Of a DNA stretch of 64,000 nt, positions 1-11,073 are shown piece after piece. Below the pieces are notes generated by a model, which was given only the letters and a program-made list of their open reading frames with translations, was not told where the DNA came from and ran no database searches. Made by a program: the position numbers and the translations under genes. Positions within the stretch are counted from its first letter, which is position 1; the number at the start of each line of letters is the position of its first letter. Source of the DNA: Amoebidium appalachense (lineage: Eukaryota; Ichthyosporea); the NCBI GenBank assembly GCA_963693365.1, contig CAVNZM010000010.1:2604001-2668000 (forward strand). The letters run 5' to 3'.

Positions 1-510
1 GGACACGAGGCAGAGGGTGGCAAAGAGACTAAAGGCTGTGGAGGACGGGCTGGCTGATATCAACGCTACAATCAAGGTGGATAAAATTAGCTGCTTTGAG
101 AATCCACGTGCAAGTCTGTGCACACGCACACACGTAAAGCACACAGACGTACACAGACAGTCGTGCACACACGCACATCAAGTGTCACACACGTGATATG
201 CACAGGTGGATGCATTTGCGCACCCGTGGACGTGCAGACACAGATGTACGTGACGTCAGACAGACACGTGTACAGGCATGGATACATACGTCGAAGCACA
301 CTTGTGCATACATAAAACACAAAATTCCTCGCACTGACACACACATACCGCTACTCACCTTCCCCCCTTCCCCCACACACACGCACACCACCACCACTGC
401 CACGACCACTACCACCACCCACCCACCCACCCACCTTCTCAACACACACACACACACACACACACACGCCACCCCAAACACTCACACCCACACACACACA
501 CACACCACCC

Positions 511-605
<95 letters not shown>

Positions 606-1284
606 AATGTTCTTGCATAGTTTATGTGATGTCATACTTTATCCCTCGCATGCTTACTTTGTGCAAGAATCTTTGCAAAGGCACAGAGGGGCACCAAAGT
701 GACCATGTGTCAACGGGTTGGCGAGGGAGGGGGGGGGGGGGGGGGAGGGGGGCTCTGTACGTGGCATATCTCCCCATTATCTGTCAGCATTGATTTATCA
801 TTAGGCGAATTAGGGGGAGAGGGGGGAGGGGGGGGCGGAGAGGGGGGGGGGGGTGACTCTGTATTAGTGATGATTTTGCTAACATGTTTTACGGCGCAGT
901 TTCGCCTAGCACGGATTTCATCGTTGGGGCAAATATGATCTACAGGTTATCAGGAAATTATGCCACTTATGCACTCATTTTACGGCTATGGAAATTCTAC
1001 CACACTTTTACTCATTTTCGGGCCATGCACTGACCAGTTGCTATTCAGGCAGTGGGCCAACAGGCGCAGGAGGCGGAGCAGAGGATAGTGGGCACACTGA
1101 CAGGATCTATGGGGGTGCAGGTGGACACGTTGAGGGCAGAGATACACGTAGGTGCTTGTGTTGGGATTGGTGTTGAAGTTGTGGTACTTGTGGCACACCG
1201 TGAAGCCTCTTGCTCCTTCCATTGGTACCTCTATACATGTTTATGGGGAGAGAAAATAGAAAGTGGACACGCGGGGGGCTCGGG

Positions 1285-1325
<41 letters not shown>

Positions 1326-4163
1326 TCAACAGGTAGCCCTTGTGTGCTAGTGGTAGTGCCTGTTGCTGTGTATCACATACATGGCTCAACTCCTCGTCCT
1401 GTCCACTCCCCCTCCCCCCCCCCCCCCCCCCCCCCCCCGCCGCTCCCACCCACCCACCCACCCTCACATCGCTACCTGCCTATCCCAGCTTTATGACATA
1501 CGATGCGCCTCCTTGGAGCTCAGATCCCCTTCTTTTGCCCTCCTGCCTGCACACACGCACACATACATACACACGCACACACTCACACCCTCAAACACTC
1601 ACCCACACCCACACTCACACTCACACATATACACACACACAACAGAAAGTGGCCACGGACCTACCTGGAGGCATTGCCCGACAGAGTGACTTGGGTGTGC
1701 TGGAGCAGAAAATGCAGCACAGGCTTACCCTGATGGTGAGAACAGAGAGGGGGGGTGGGGCGGGGGGGCATGCATAGCACGAAATAGGCAGGCACACGGG
1801 TAAAAGCACAGAAGATAAGGGGGGAGGGGGGGGGGGGGGGGGGAGTTAAATTCCTTAAGAGTACGCTGCATTTGCAGAAGCCGCGAGTATGTTTCGGTTG
1901 TGTGTGTTTGTGTATGTGTGTCTGTGTGCGTGTGTGTTTTGGGTTTGCTTTTTATGGGGGGGCAAGGAAGGGAAACGAAGGGGGTTGGGGATGCTTTTGC
2001 TGGTGCTCCACTGAGCAAGTTTTCTGATACATGTTTGAGTCACTTTTCCCCTTCCTTTGTTTCCCCCCCCCCCCCCCCCCCCCCCCTTTTTTTTTTTTTA
2101 AGGCCTGCCTCCTGTACCATACGGGCTTCGTGAACTGGATTGGGAACGGGGCGGGGTGTATTGCCCACGCACGGGAGGGGGGGGGGGGGGGGAGGGGGGG
2201 GTTATACAGAGAGTGTAGGACAGCTAATGCCAGTTTCTCTTTGTGCAGGGTTGGTCGTTTGTTGCTGCAGTGGGTCTGTACCTGCTGGCAGCCCTGGCCT
2301 CGGCAATAGGTGTGTGTTTTTGAGGGTGGCAGGTTATGGCTGTGCTTGGATTGTGATGATATGGGCCTCTGTGTGTAGGCGGTGTCCTGTGTGTTTGTGT
2401 GTGTTTGTGTGGTTTTTGAAGCTGGTGCTGTTTGGGTGTGTGCGCGGAGGGGGCCGCGGGGGGGGGGGGGGGGGGGGGGGGGGGTACTGTCTGTGTGTAT
2501 GGTGTGGTGTGGTCAGCTCAGTGCAAAGTTCTGGTTTCTGGCATTTGACGCAATTCATGGTGCTGCCTGCATATGCATTCTCACCCCCCACCCTCCCCCC
2601 CCCCCCCTCCCCCCCCCTTCCCCACCCTCTCTCTCTCCCTCCCTCCCCCTCTCTCCCCCTCTCTCCCCCTCTCCTCTTCCCCCCCCCCCCCCCTTCTCCC
2701 CCTCCACATCCAGGTTTGTATGGCTGGGCTGCCCGTCACCCTCTTTCGGCCTTTGTTTTCTCCTTGCTTGTTGTTTCTGCTGTCGGTGACCTGGCATACA
2801 GAGAGGGCATTCTCACGGTATGTCCCCAACACCCCCCTTCCCCCCAAACCCTCACCCCGCATCACACTCCCCCTTCCCCTCCACTCCCCCTCCTCCTCCA
2901 CTCGAACAAGCTCTACCGCACACGCACAGGCACACACACCAATTACTTAGCAACACTTCCACGACAGTATACACACGTACACGCCTACACTGACGTATGT
3001 GCATGGTCGAGTGATCCACCATCGGCACGTGCATGCACAAGCAGGTACATAGATACACGTGTTCACAGAAACACATGCACACACACACACACACACCAAC
3101 ACAGTTACTGCCAGACACTTAGACAGATACACACATGCACACACACCAACACACAGAACCACCAACAAACACAAATACAGACGCGCACCTATACAGATAC
3201 ACACACACACATGCACGGATACCATTTCACACATACAGATACAACCACACACCTACACAGATACACAGGCGCACACGTGTATCTCGATTATTGATTTGGT
3301 AAACGAAACAATAGCCCCCCCTCCACACTCCAGTACATTGCACTCAGGCCCCGCCATAACGAGAGGTGTATAAGTCCTTCAAATTTGCAGATGTGTGTTT
3401 AAGTGGGTGAGCGCCGTCTACATATTTGTGGGTGGCCGAAGCTCATCAGTCATACCTTCTCCCATGCCCGCTGCTTCCCACCTAAAAGAAATGTGTGTCA
3501 CACGCACACAAACACACAAATACACGCATGCATACACGCATGCACGTGCTCATACACACACAAGCACACACACACACACACACAACAGGCCGAGCACGTG
3601 CACCAGGCACAGCTCGTGGGTGTTGCCGCGTGGGGAGCCACCTGCCGCTTGCTTTCCGACGTTTGGGCGGCCACACACACCCTCGTTGTGAGGGGGGGAG
3701 ACGCATTCATGCAGGGGGCACATGCACTCAGGGAGGGGTGGACTGTTGTGAGTGCACGGGGAAGAGAATTGGCTGTGTGGGTGGGTGCAAAGACTATGGA
3801 AGTGGTAAAGGTTGGATGGCACACAGCAAGTGATGCGTGGGTGAGATTACATCCTATGGTAAAGAGCGTGCAGGGAAAGGTAGGGGAGGGGCTGGGGAAA
3901 TATGTGGATATCGTGGTGGAAGGGGGGTTGGATGCGATGCAAAGGGCAGGGGTGGTGGTGGGACCATACTACAGAGAGGCGGGGGCATGGGTGAGGGAAA
4001 ACATAGTTCCGCACGTCAAGTCTGTGTGCGAGGAGGTGTGGGGGGTGCTAGAGCCGCATATGCCACACCCCCAGACATTGAGGGAGGTGGGCATGTTTGC
4101 ACGGCACACACTGCTCGGCCCTGCGATGGCGCTGGTGACTGCTATGGCCTTGCTGGTGGCCTG
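1..4163 (+). CDS. Partial gene: coiled-coil, multi-pass membrane protein, family not recognised
   Basis: Exons inferred from splice sites and matching phase: 1-76 (5' end outside the window), 1049-1147, 1646-1735, 2249-2309, 2714-2817 and 3589-4163. All junctions are GT-AG and keep one frame. The first three exons encode charged, heptad-like helices (for example [19 protein letters not shown]), suggesting a coiled coil. Exons 2249 and 2714 each encode a hydrophobic segment ([30 protein letters not shown]). The long last exon encodes about 190 residues of amphipathic helix rich in Val, Gly and Trp, then a third hydrophobic segment ([16 protein letters not shown]) at the donor GTAAGT. A terminal exon probably starts at 4367 after a CACACAG acceptor, but its stop is not resolved because its frame runs into long G-runs after 4560. 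The product is probably an organelle or endomembrane protein with helices on one face; this is inference. Confidence 0.65.
515..600. repeat. (CA)n microsatellite
   Basis: Nearly pure CA dinucleotides inside the first intron of the membrane-protein gene. The upstream part (360-514) is an impure CA/CCA tract. Confidence 0.95.
1286..1438. repeat. G-run and C-run pair within one intron
   Basis: A run of 39 G (1286-1324) is followed about 90 bases later by a run of 25 C (1414-1438), both in the intron between exons 1049-1147 and 1646-1735. In the transcript these could pair into a G:C stem. Confidence 0.9.
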
Positions 4164-4172
4164 GTAAGTGAC

Positions 4173-4174
4173 AG

Positions 4175-4250
<76 letters not shown>

Positions 4251-4270
4251 GCACGCGCACACACACACAC
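4173..4270. repeat. Compound C-run plus (CA)n tract
   Basis: About 34 C pass directly into (CA)n. The tract starts a few bases after the splice donor at 4164. The same C-run to CA junction recurs at 9481, 31379, 48370 and 49570. Confidence 0.95.
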
Positions 4271-4712
4271 AAGCATGGGCCTGCTTGCAAGCATGCACGC
4301 ACAAGCATAACCGACACAGAGGTAGATACAACACACACAAACACATAACCCAAAAACAACACACAGGCTCGCCCAGCCGAGCAGCCATCAACGTCCACAC
4401 TGTGGCTCTGTCCACCTTAGTCGTTTCTTGGTTGTCTCCTCGTGCGCATTGGTACACCCCTGCTTGCACCTGCACGCACATCGTACATCACTTACGCCAA
4501 TAAGAGCATGCTCTGGTAGGCGGGCGGGCAGGCAGGCAGGCAGGCTGTGGGGAGGGGAAAGGGGGGGGGGGGGGGGGGGGGGGGGATGTGGAGGCAAAGG
4601 GGGGGGGGGGGGGGGGGGGGGGGGGGGAGGATGGGCGTTGTCAATAAGGAATAAGTTTGCTGAGCTTACTGAACCTCGGCTGAGTGAAATGACATCAAGA
4701 AACAGTTTATGA

Positions 4713-5152
4713 CTGACCCATTACCATGCAGCCAAGGAGACAGGAGGCAACGGAGACACAGGGGGCACAAAGTGGGGGTGAAGGACACCGATGGGGTACA
4801 AGGTGAAAAGGCAACCCTAGTGGGTTCATGAAGGGAGATCTTAATTGTCTCGGCATGTTTTCTGTATGTGTTTAGTAATGCTTTGTTAGTTGTGACAACT
4901 TGATGCATGGCTGTTACATGTATGCCAGTAGTCGTGGGTAGCACTACACGTACGTAGTAAAGCACTACGGCCTAGGGAATTTACGTATAGGCGGTGCAAC
5001 CATTGCTTCATCGTTTGTTTTGGATCTAATATGCTATGGTTTAAGGGAATATACTCATTTTAGAAGGTTATTGGTGGAGTGTTAATAGTCGAGATGGTGG
5101 GTGATTTTGTTTTTGTTACGAAGTCGTCTAAAGAGTCCCGAAAGAAGAAGGG

Positions 5153-5194
<42 letters not shown>

Positions 5195-5398
5195 ATGTAC
5201 GGAAGGTATTACTGGTGGTCTATCAATATGTGGAACACAGAAATTATTGAGTATTATGAATAGAACCCAACAAGAGTCTGGTTGGCTATAAAAGAATATT
5301 TCATAATGACATGCACTGCTGGCCGGTGCATGCATCACCCAATAAACCAAATATCAGGAGGATGGGGAGGATAGTTTTTTTTCTTTTCTTTTTTTTTT

Positions 5399-5449
<51 letters not shown>

Positions 5450-6003
5450 AGGGCCAAATAGTGATAACCGATGGACCTAGTCACGCCGCATTCCGGTCTC
5501 CTTCCATTTTGGTCAATGCGCTCAAGCCGTTATTGCAGGAAGTTCCGTCTTACTCGGATGTTTCTTGGTGTGGCCAAAAGCAGGATCACTATGTTTGCAG
5601 CATTCAATTCTGCTCAAATTTGATTGTTTATGCTTTTCATTATGAGTCTGCTTTTACGTGCGCAGAATCTAATTCTCAGACTCAACTTGGAAAGCAGAAT
5701 AACTCAGCTTCATAATCCGAATCAGTCTGCAAAGTTGAATTTTCCGCAGACTTATTGGCTCGTAGATAGTCCAGTCTGCTGGTGTCACGTTGGGAGAGAA
5801 CCCCGGCATGATGAAAATGTCGGACAAAGTTTGAAAACGATACACATGTACTCCAGCAGCATACTTTCGAAAAGCCGTGTGCAGAGTTCAGCCTTTTAAT
5901 TGACAATACGTATCATCGCCAATTCGTGGAAAGGGTGTGTGTGTTTGTGTGCATGCACGAGTGTGTGTGTGTGGTGGTAGGTTCCGGAGAGATGGATGGG
6001 CCT

Positions 6004-6037
<34 letters not shown>

Positions 6038-6240
6038 CTAGGAGGCTTGCAATTGCTGATGCAATTGAATAGAAAGTATAACACTACTGTACATCAAATA
6101 CATGCACTCCTCGGGCCCGTGCACATGCATGTCGGCATGCTTGCATGCCTAGGTCAGTATGCCATAACTGATCTGGCTTGAAAAGGAATTTCGAAACAGG
6201 CATACATAGGCATACTTGAAAAGAGTATAAAATTCAACGG

Positions 6241-6301
<61 letters not shown>

Positions 6302-7428
6302 TGCCATGTATACACAGAGAGATGACACTCACACACATAAATGCCATGTACATGCAGAGAGACACGCGCACACATGTACACACATGCATGTACAAACAGC
6401 CACCACGGTGACCATCATATCATGTACCCCCACTTGCAGATGCAAGTGCACACGCGCACTAAAAAGAATATTATGTACATCACCATCAGAGACTTTCTGG
6501 TCTTCTTGAGCTGCATAATAACAACTTAAGGCTAGTCGGGCAAAGATGAAGTAATACTATTACGGTGGTGCCTGCAAGCCACACTTTCATCTAGCACCGC
6601 CGCATGAATCCTGGCATTCCTGGTATTTGCCATATATGGTTCGGGTACTGGTGCGTGCTTAGCCAATAGAAAGTGTTTGTGTTGCAAGGACCAAACATAT
6701 TTGTGCCCTGTGGAGACCAATCAGTCTGTCGTGTCTATTTTGTAGTAGGCCAATCAGAATTCCCAGTTCCCACCGGGAACCCCGGCCGAATGTGAATCCC
6801 TCCCTGTGCTGACAGGTCACAGTCTGTACTGTCTGGTAATAGAATGCTACCTTCACACCACTGTGACTCTGCCGGGGCCTAAGTTTTACCTGGTAAGCAG
6901 CGACTGAGCATGTTGTCTTTCCAGTCGGATGTCGTCACTCCATCATGCTTAGGCCAGCACATGCCATTATTAGTTTGCAATAGACAGTATCACATTTTGA
7001 CTGGTGGTGGTTGCCACTTGCACACTGGCACGTCTTGACTGTGCCTTCCACAGCCGCAAGACAATTCTTAGGGAAAAGGAGGCAACGTAGTATATTAGTC
7101 TTCATTATATCCAGGCTAGCAGCCTTGATGTCCGATAGCGAATAGACTCTGTTTCCCTGTTGTGTTGCTGTGGCCTTTGCTGGTGCCTCGTTGCCTGTGC
7201 TAGAGCCAACGGGAGTACACACGGACGGTGGGTGGACCAGTGCTCTGCCTGCAGGAAAATGGCAGCACGTGACGGTGGGGGTAGGGGCCGGGGGGGGGGG
7301 GGGGGGGTTAGCTGCAGCATCACCAAAAACATTCTCTATGGCCACTCAAACCCCCCCCCCCGCCCCCCTCCCCGTGCACAATCCCACCCACCGGCATTAA
7401 AGCCCTACCCCTTCCGCCCTTCCTTCAT

Positions 7429-7471
<43 letters not shown>

Positions 7472-7549
7472 CAAAGAAAAGCACACACACACGCACAACC
7501 ACATGCACCTATGTACTACCGGCATCGCCCAAAAGGAAAGAGCAAACCC

Positions 7550-7580
<31 letters not shown>

Positions 7581-9478
7581 AAGTCCCAATGCCTCTCCTC
7601 CCTCTTCCCCCTGGGGGTTAAAATGAAATACCAAAGAACAGCACGGACCTACGCTAGGGAAGTTTTCAAGGGAAGTTCCCTTATTGAATCCGCTAAAAAT
7701 CGGCTTCTGTCGGACCACGGCATGCACCAATATATTCACCACCAGGCTGGCCACGTGGCACTGCACGCGGAACCATGCTTCGTGCATGGCCCAGGAATGT
7801 CTCTGACCGAGACTCAGCAGTACATAATAGTCTAATAGTGGACAGTAAAACATAAAACTAGGTGACATGCAAATGTTCAAGTAACGTACACGCGCCCGGG
7901 CCCCTTATTATTACACATATACACACTTATAATGTATGTCCAAATCCTTGTGCCAGCTAATCTTGTTGTTTCGCTTCATATGTAATACTAGCCAATTCTT
8001 GGTTCTGCGTGCCCCCTGGTGGGGGCACGCCTTACGGGTCTGAAGCCTTTGGCACGCACACACACACGCACAAACACCTGTAAACAGTCACACAGTGACA
8101 GTGGCATAACGCATGAACGTTCACATACACATCACAAGCACGCGCGCGTCATGTACACTTGCACGCACCACGCATACATGTGCACAAAAACACACACAAA
8201 CAGGTTAGTCTTCATGCAACGCAGTGACACTGCAGCTGATTGTGCCCAAGCAGTCACCCATGCATGCATACCCGCCAAACGGCACAGGCCTAATTTTTTA
8301 CAAATAGGCCTATAGGCCTGAGTCAGCCTGAGTCGCCACGTACATGTATACATCCACACGCGCACCCGGCGCACGCAAGCGCGTAGGCTACTCAGTGTAG
8401 TACTCCGTGACGGTCCCACGTGCACGGACACGCTCGGAGCTCTGCCGCTCAGGCGGACAGGCAGGGCCTGGCGCTGATCATGAGTCTGACGCCAGCAGCA
8501 GCCTGAGAGGATCTAGATCTAGATCTCCTGGGCCAATCGTTGAGAGATTTGCCAGAGAATCTTCAAAACTTTAGATTTGATCTTGTAGATCTGGTATACA
8601 GCCGCATCTGGCCCTGGTACCATATCAGGAGCGGGCAAATTTTGAATTTTCCCTCCCCAGCCCCGCCGGGGAAAATTTGAGGTTTTTGGACCTCAAAGAA
8701 GTCAAATCCTGCAAAATTCACTACCGGCAGGCCAAAAAGGGTGACTTCACAAAAAAGCAGGGTCATACATGAAAAAAAGAAAATAGGCGAGTTCATTGGG
8801 CTGCCGATGAGTATATTTCGTGCTGCCGGTATACGTGCTGCCGTGGTTGTTGCTCTAGACGGCAGTATGGCATTGCATGTGCCACGTGACCTGCACGTGA
8901 ATGAGACCGTGTGCAGGCACTGAGTCTAGGGGGATTTGTGTGTGTTTTGGAGCACCGACAAGGCAGAGCCAGGGTGAGGGATGTGTAAACATGGAGTTTA
9001 GGGAGAGCACGCGTGCTGCTATTGTAACATGTGCACAAAACAGCCACGTGCACCACACTCCGGTGTACAGAACAATAATATGCATATGCGTCACTGTAAT
9101 GTATTACCATGTATGCGCATGCCGCACAAGGTTTAGGAGACCACCACAGTAGAGACTATTTTCTTTTGGTTGAAATCCATGTAGGAATTAATGGTGTGTT
9201 GCAATTGTCATGATCAGCCTGAGGCAGGCACGTGCACTCACTGAATTACTAGAACTCATGAATAAAAAATATGTTCGCTAAAAATGGCAAGGTAAATTTG
9301 GGGCCAATTAAGTTATTATTTCCCCTTTTTTGAACGTTTTTTTAGCTCCAAAATTCCTATATTTGGCTATCGTATATGATAATGAACACATGTACTGAAA
9401 GTAGTTATATAAACATGAGCGGCCCGTTACAAATACAGTGACGAAAAACAGTGACCCATGAGCAGTTTTTCTTTTTAT

Positions 9479-9544
<66 letters not shown>

Positions 9545-9969
9545 ACACACACACCAGACACACACACCACCACCACGGTGACCACCACCACCACCACCAC
9601 CACCATTCCTCCCCAAAAAAACCACACACATACGTGCACGTGTACACACACACAGAGAACACCACCACCACCTCCACTGGACCCCATTTCCTCGTTGTTT
9701 TCTTAAGCCTTCAGACCAGTCCTGTACACTGGAGTTAAACAATTGAATTCACCTAGGCTGACATGCTATTGCTATTTATTGGCCAGCGGCCAACATTTAT
9801 AAATATATATACCTAAAAATAAATACTGACTGCGGCCAGCAGACATTATACACCTTCCAGGACGTACATTAACACCAGTAGTCTAACACACCATACTCTC
9901 GATCACAAAGAATTACTAACAAACAAAGAAAAATGCAATGGCTCTGTACTATTACTCAGATTCTAAATT
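4713..9969. other. Gene-poor region, no coding sequence supported
   Basis: I see no exon with convincing composition here. It holds homopolymer runs (G 5154-5193; T then G 5389-5446; G 6006-6037; C 7431-7469; C 7550-7570; C 9481-9530), (CA)n at 6242-6297, impure CA at 8055-8200 and a CAC trinucleotide stretch at 9565-9605. A group of CCAAT motifs on the plus strand lies at 6663-6755. Open frames in this stretch are short or come from the repeats. Confidence 0.6.
9481..9605. repeat. C50 run, (CA)n and (CAC)n compound tract
   Basis: Fifty consecutive C (9481-9530) pass into (AC)n, then into a CAC trinucleotide stretch. It encodes only Pro/His/Thr runs and is not a gene. Confidence 0.95.
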
Positions 9970-10134
9970 TTAATTCTTAACAGTAAACTTCGGAATGAAA
10001 GCTAAGCCCCTTCCCCCCCCCCCCCCCCCCCCCCCCCTAACATGACTGTACGAAGAACAGGTATAACTTGAAGCGCTACAACACATATGAGATCCGTTAC
10101 ATTGGTGTACATTCCAATATGAGACACTAGTTTG
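9970..10134 (-). pseudogene. Possible displaced 3' fragment of the transposon-like gene
   Basis: Read on the minus strand and joined conceptually to 17195 without the retrotransposon, the Ser/Gln-rich frame that ends at 17195 stays open through this segment until a run of G (plus-strand C at 10014-10037). The segment is therefore probably the continuation of the gene that the LTR element interrupted. No domain is recognised in it. This is inference from the target-site duplication. Confidence 0.4.
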
Positions 10135-10139
10135 GCTAC
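10135..10139. repeat. Target-site duplication GCTAC, left copy
   Basis: GCTAC directly abuts the TG end of the left LTR. The identical five bases follow the CA end of the right LTR at 17190-17194. Five bases is the usual duplication length for Ty3/gypsy integration. Confidence 0.95.
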
Positions 10140-10779
10140 TGTCGTATCCTAATATATGTGTACTAGAGACGCGGCACTCTACTAAGTGTACACACACGAA
10201 AAGGAACGAACGTGTACGAAAAACGGTAAAGTTTATTAAGACCAGGCCCCGACGGGCAAACTTAGATCCGTACGGATTGAGTCTAAGTTACGACTGAGGC
10301 CATCAAGGCCGTGCCCTACAAGATCATCATCACCTGGCCCCCTACGATGCCACATTCCATTAACATTCCGATCTACTTTTATCGTGCGCCTGCACGAGCT
10401 AAGTCGATCTACTCAACTAATATATTTATCCAAGTCTCACCCCTCACCCTCCCCCTAGTGGCACCGCAGAGTCTAAATCTACATTTCATACTATCCTCCC
10501 CCCCCCTCCCTCCCCCCCTTTCCTCTACATCTAAATATATAAATACGTTTGGCAACATATACTATCAAACCTTGCCAATCCTTACAAAAGGGCTTCTGCC
10601 CGAACAATGACATTCCTAAGTCCTCCTACGATCTATCCTACACACTAATTAGAATTCTATTGGACGGCTGTCCCGGCTGACGTGGTCCAATGCCCTGCGC
10701 CGGCAGAGGCAAGATGCACGCAGCTGTACAGCTATCTTGAGGCCCCGGACTTGATCTTGATGATCTGTGGACCCGGGCC

Positions 10780-10820
<41 letters not shown>

Positions 10821-10871
10821 ATCTCGATCGTAGACTTAGGCTAATCTGCTGAGACGGATTAGTATATGTCA
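10140..10871 (-). repeat. 3' LTR of the Ty3/gypsy element
   Basis: 732 nt, starting TGTCGTATCC on the plus strand and ending TATATGTCA. It matches the copy at 16467-17189 base for base by eye, apart from two C-runs: 39 versus 31 C, and 9 versus 8 C. The long C-run is at 10781-10819. Confidence 0.95.
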
Positions 10872-10891
10872 ACTCCCCCCCGGCCCCCGGA
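10872..10891 (-). other. Probable polypurine tract of the retrotransposon
   Basis: On the minus strand this is a G-rich purine stretch interrupted by a CC, directly before the 3' LTR. This is the position where plus-strand DNA synthesis is primed in LTR elements. Assigned by position and composition. Confidence 0.6.
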
Positions 10892-11073
10892 AAAGCTGAG
10901 TCCCACCTCAGTCACATTACATCTAACACCCCCTAAAAAGACATAGACTAATCAGTCTCCTAAAAAAAATTAAATTAAATAAATTACGAAGAAAAATAAT
11001 AAATTAATCTACACCATAAGCTTGATACCTACGGAGACACCTATGATAATAAATTAAATTCCTACGACTACGT

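Noticed and set aside
198-635. Open frames of 90-140 residues rich in His-Thr or Cys-Val
   Set aside because: They translate a CA/GT microsatellite; both strands and several frames are open at once. The same holds for frames at 26673-27847, 28876-29465, 44183-45014, 50709-51314, 51704-52073 and 60791-62139.
2140-3294. 384-residue plus-strand open frame
   Set aside because: It runs through intron repeats (G-, C- and CA-tracts) and reads the real exons 2249-2309 and 2714-2817 in one frame only by chance of intron length. Splice sites give a better model.
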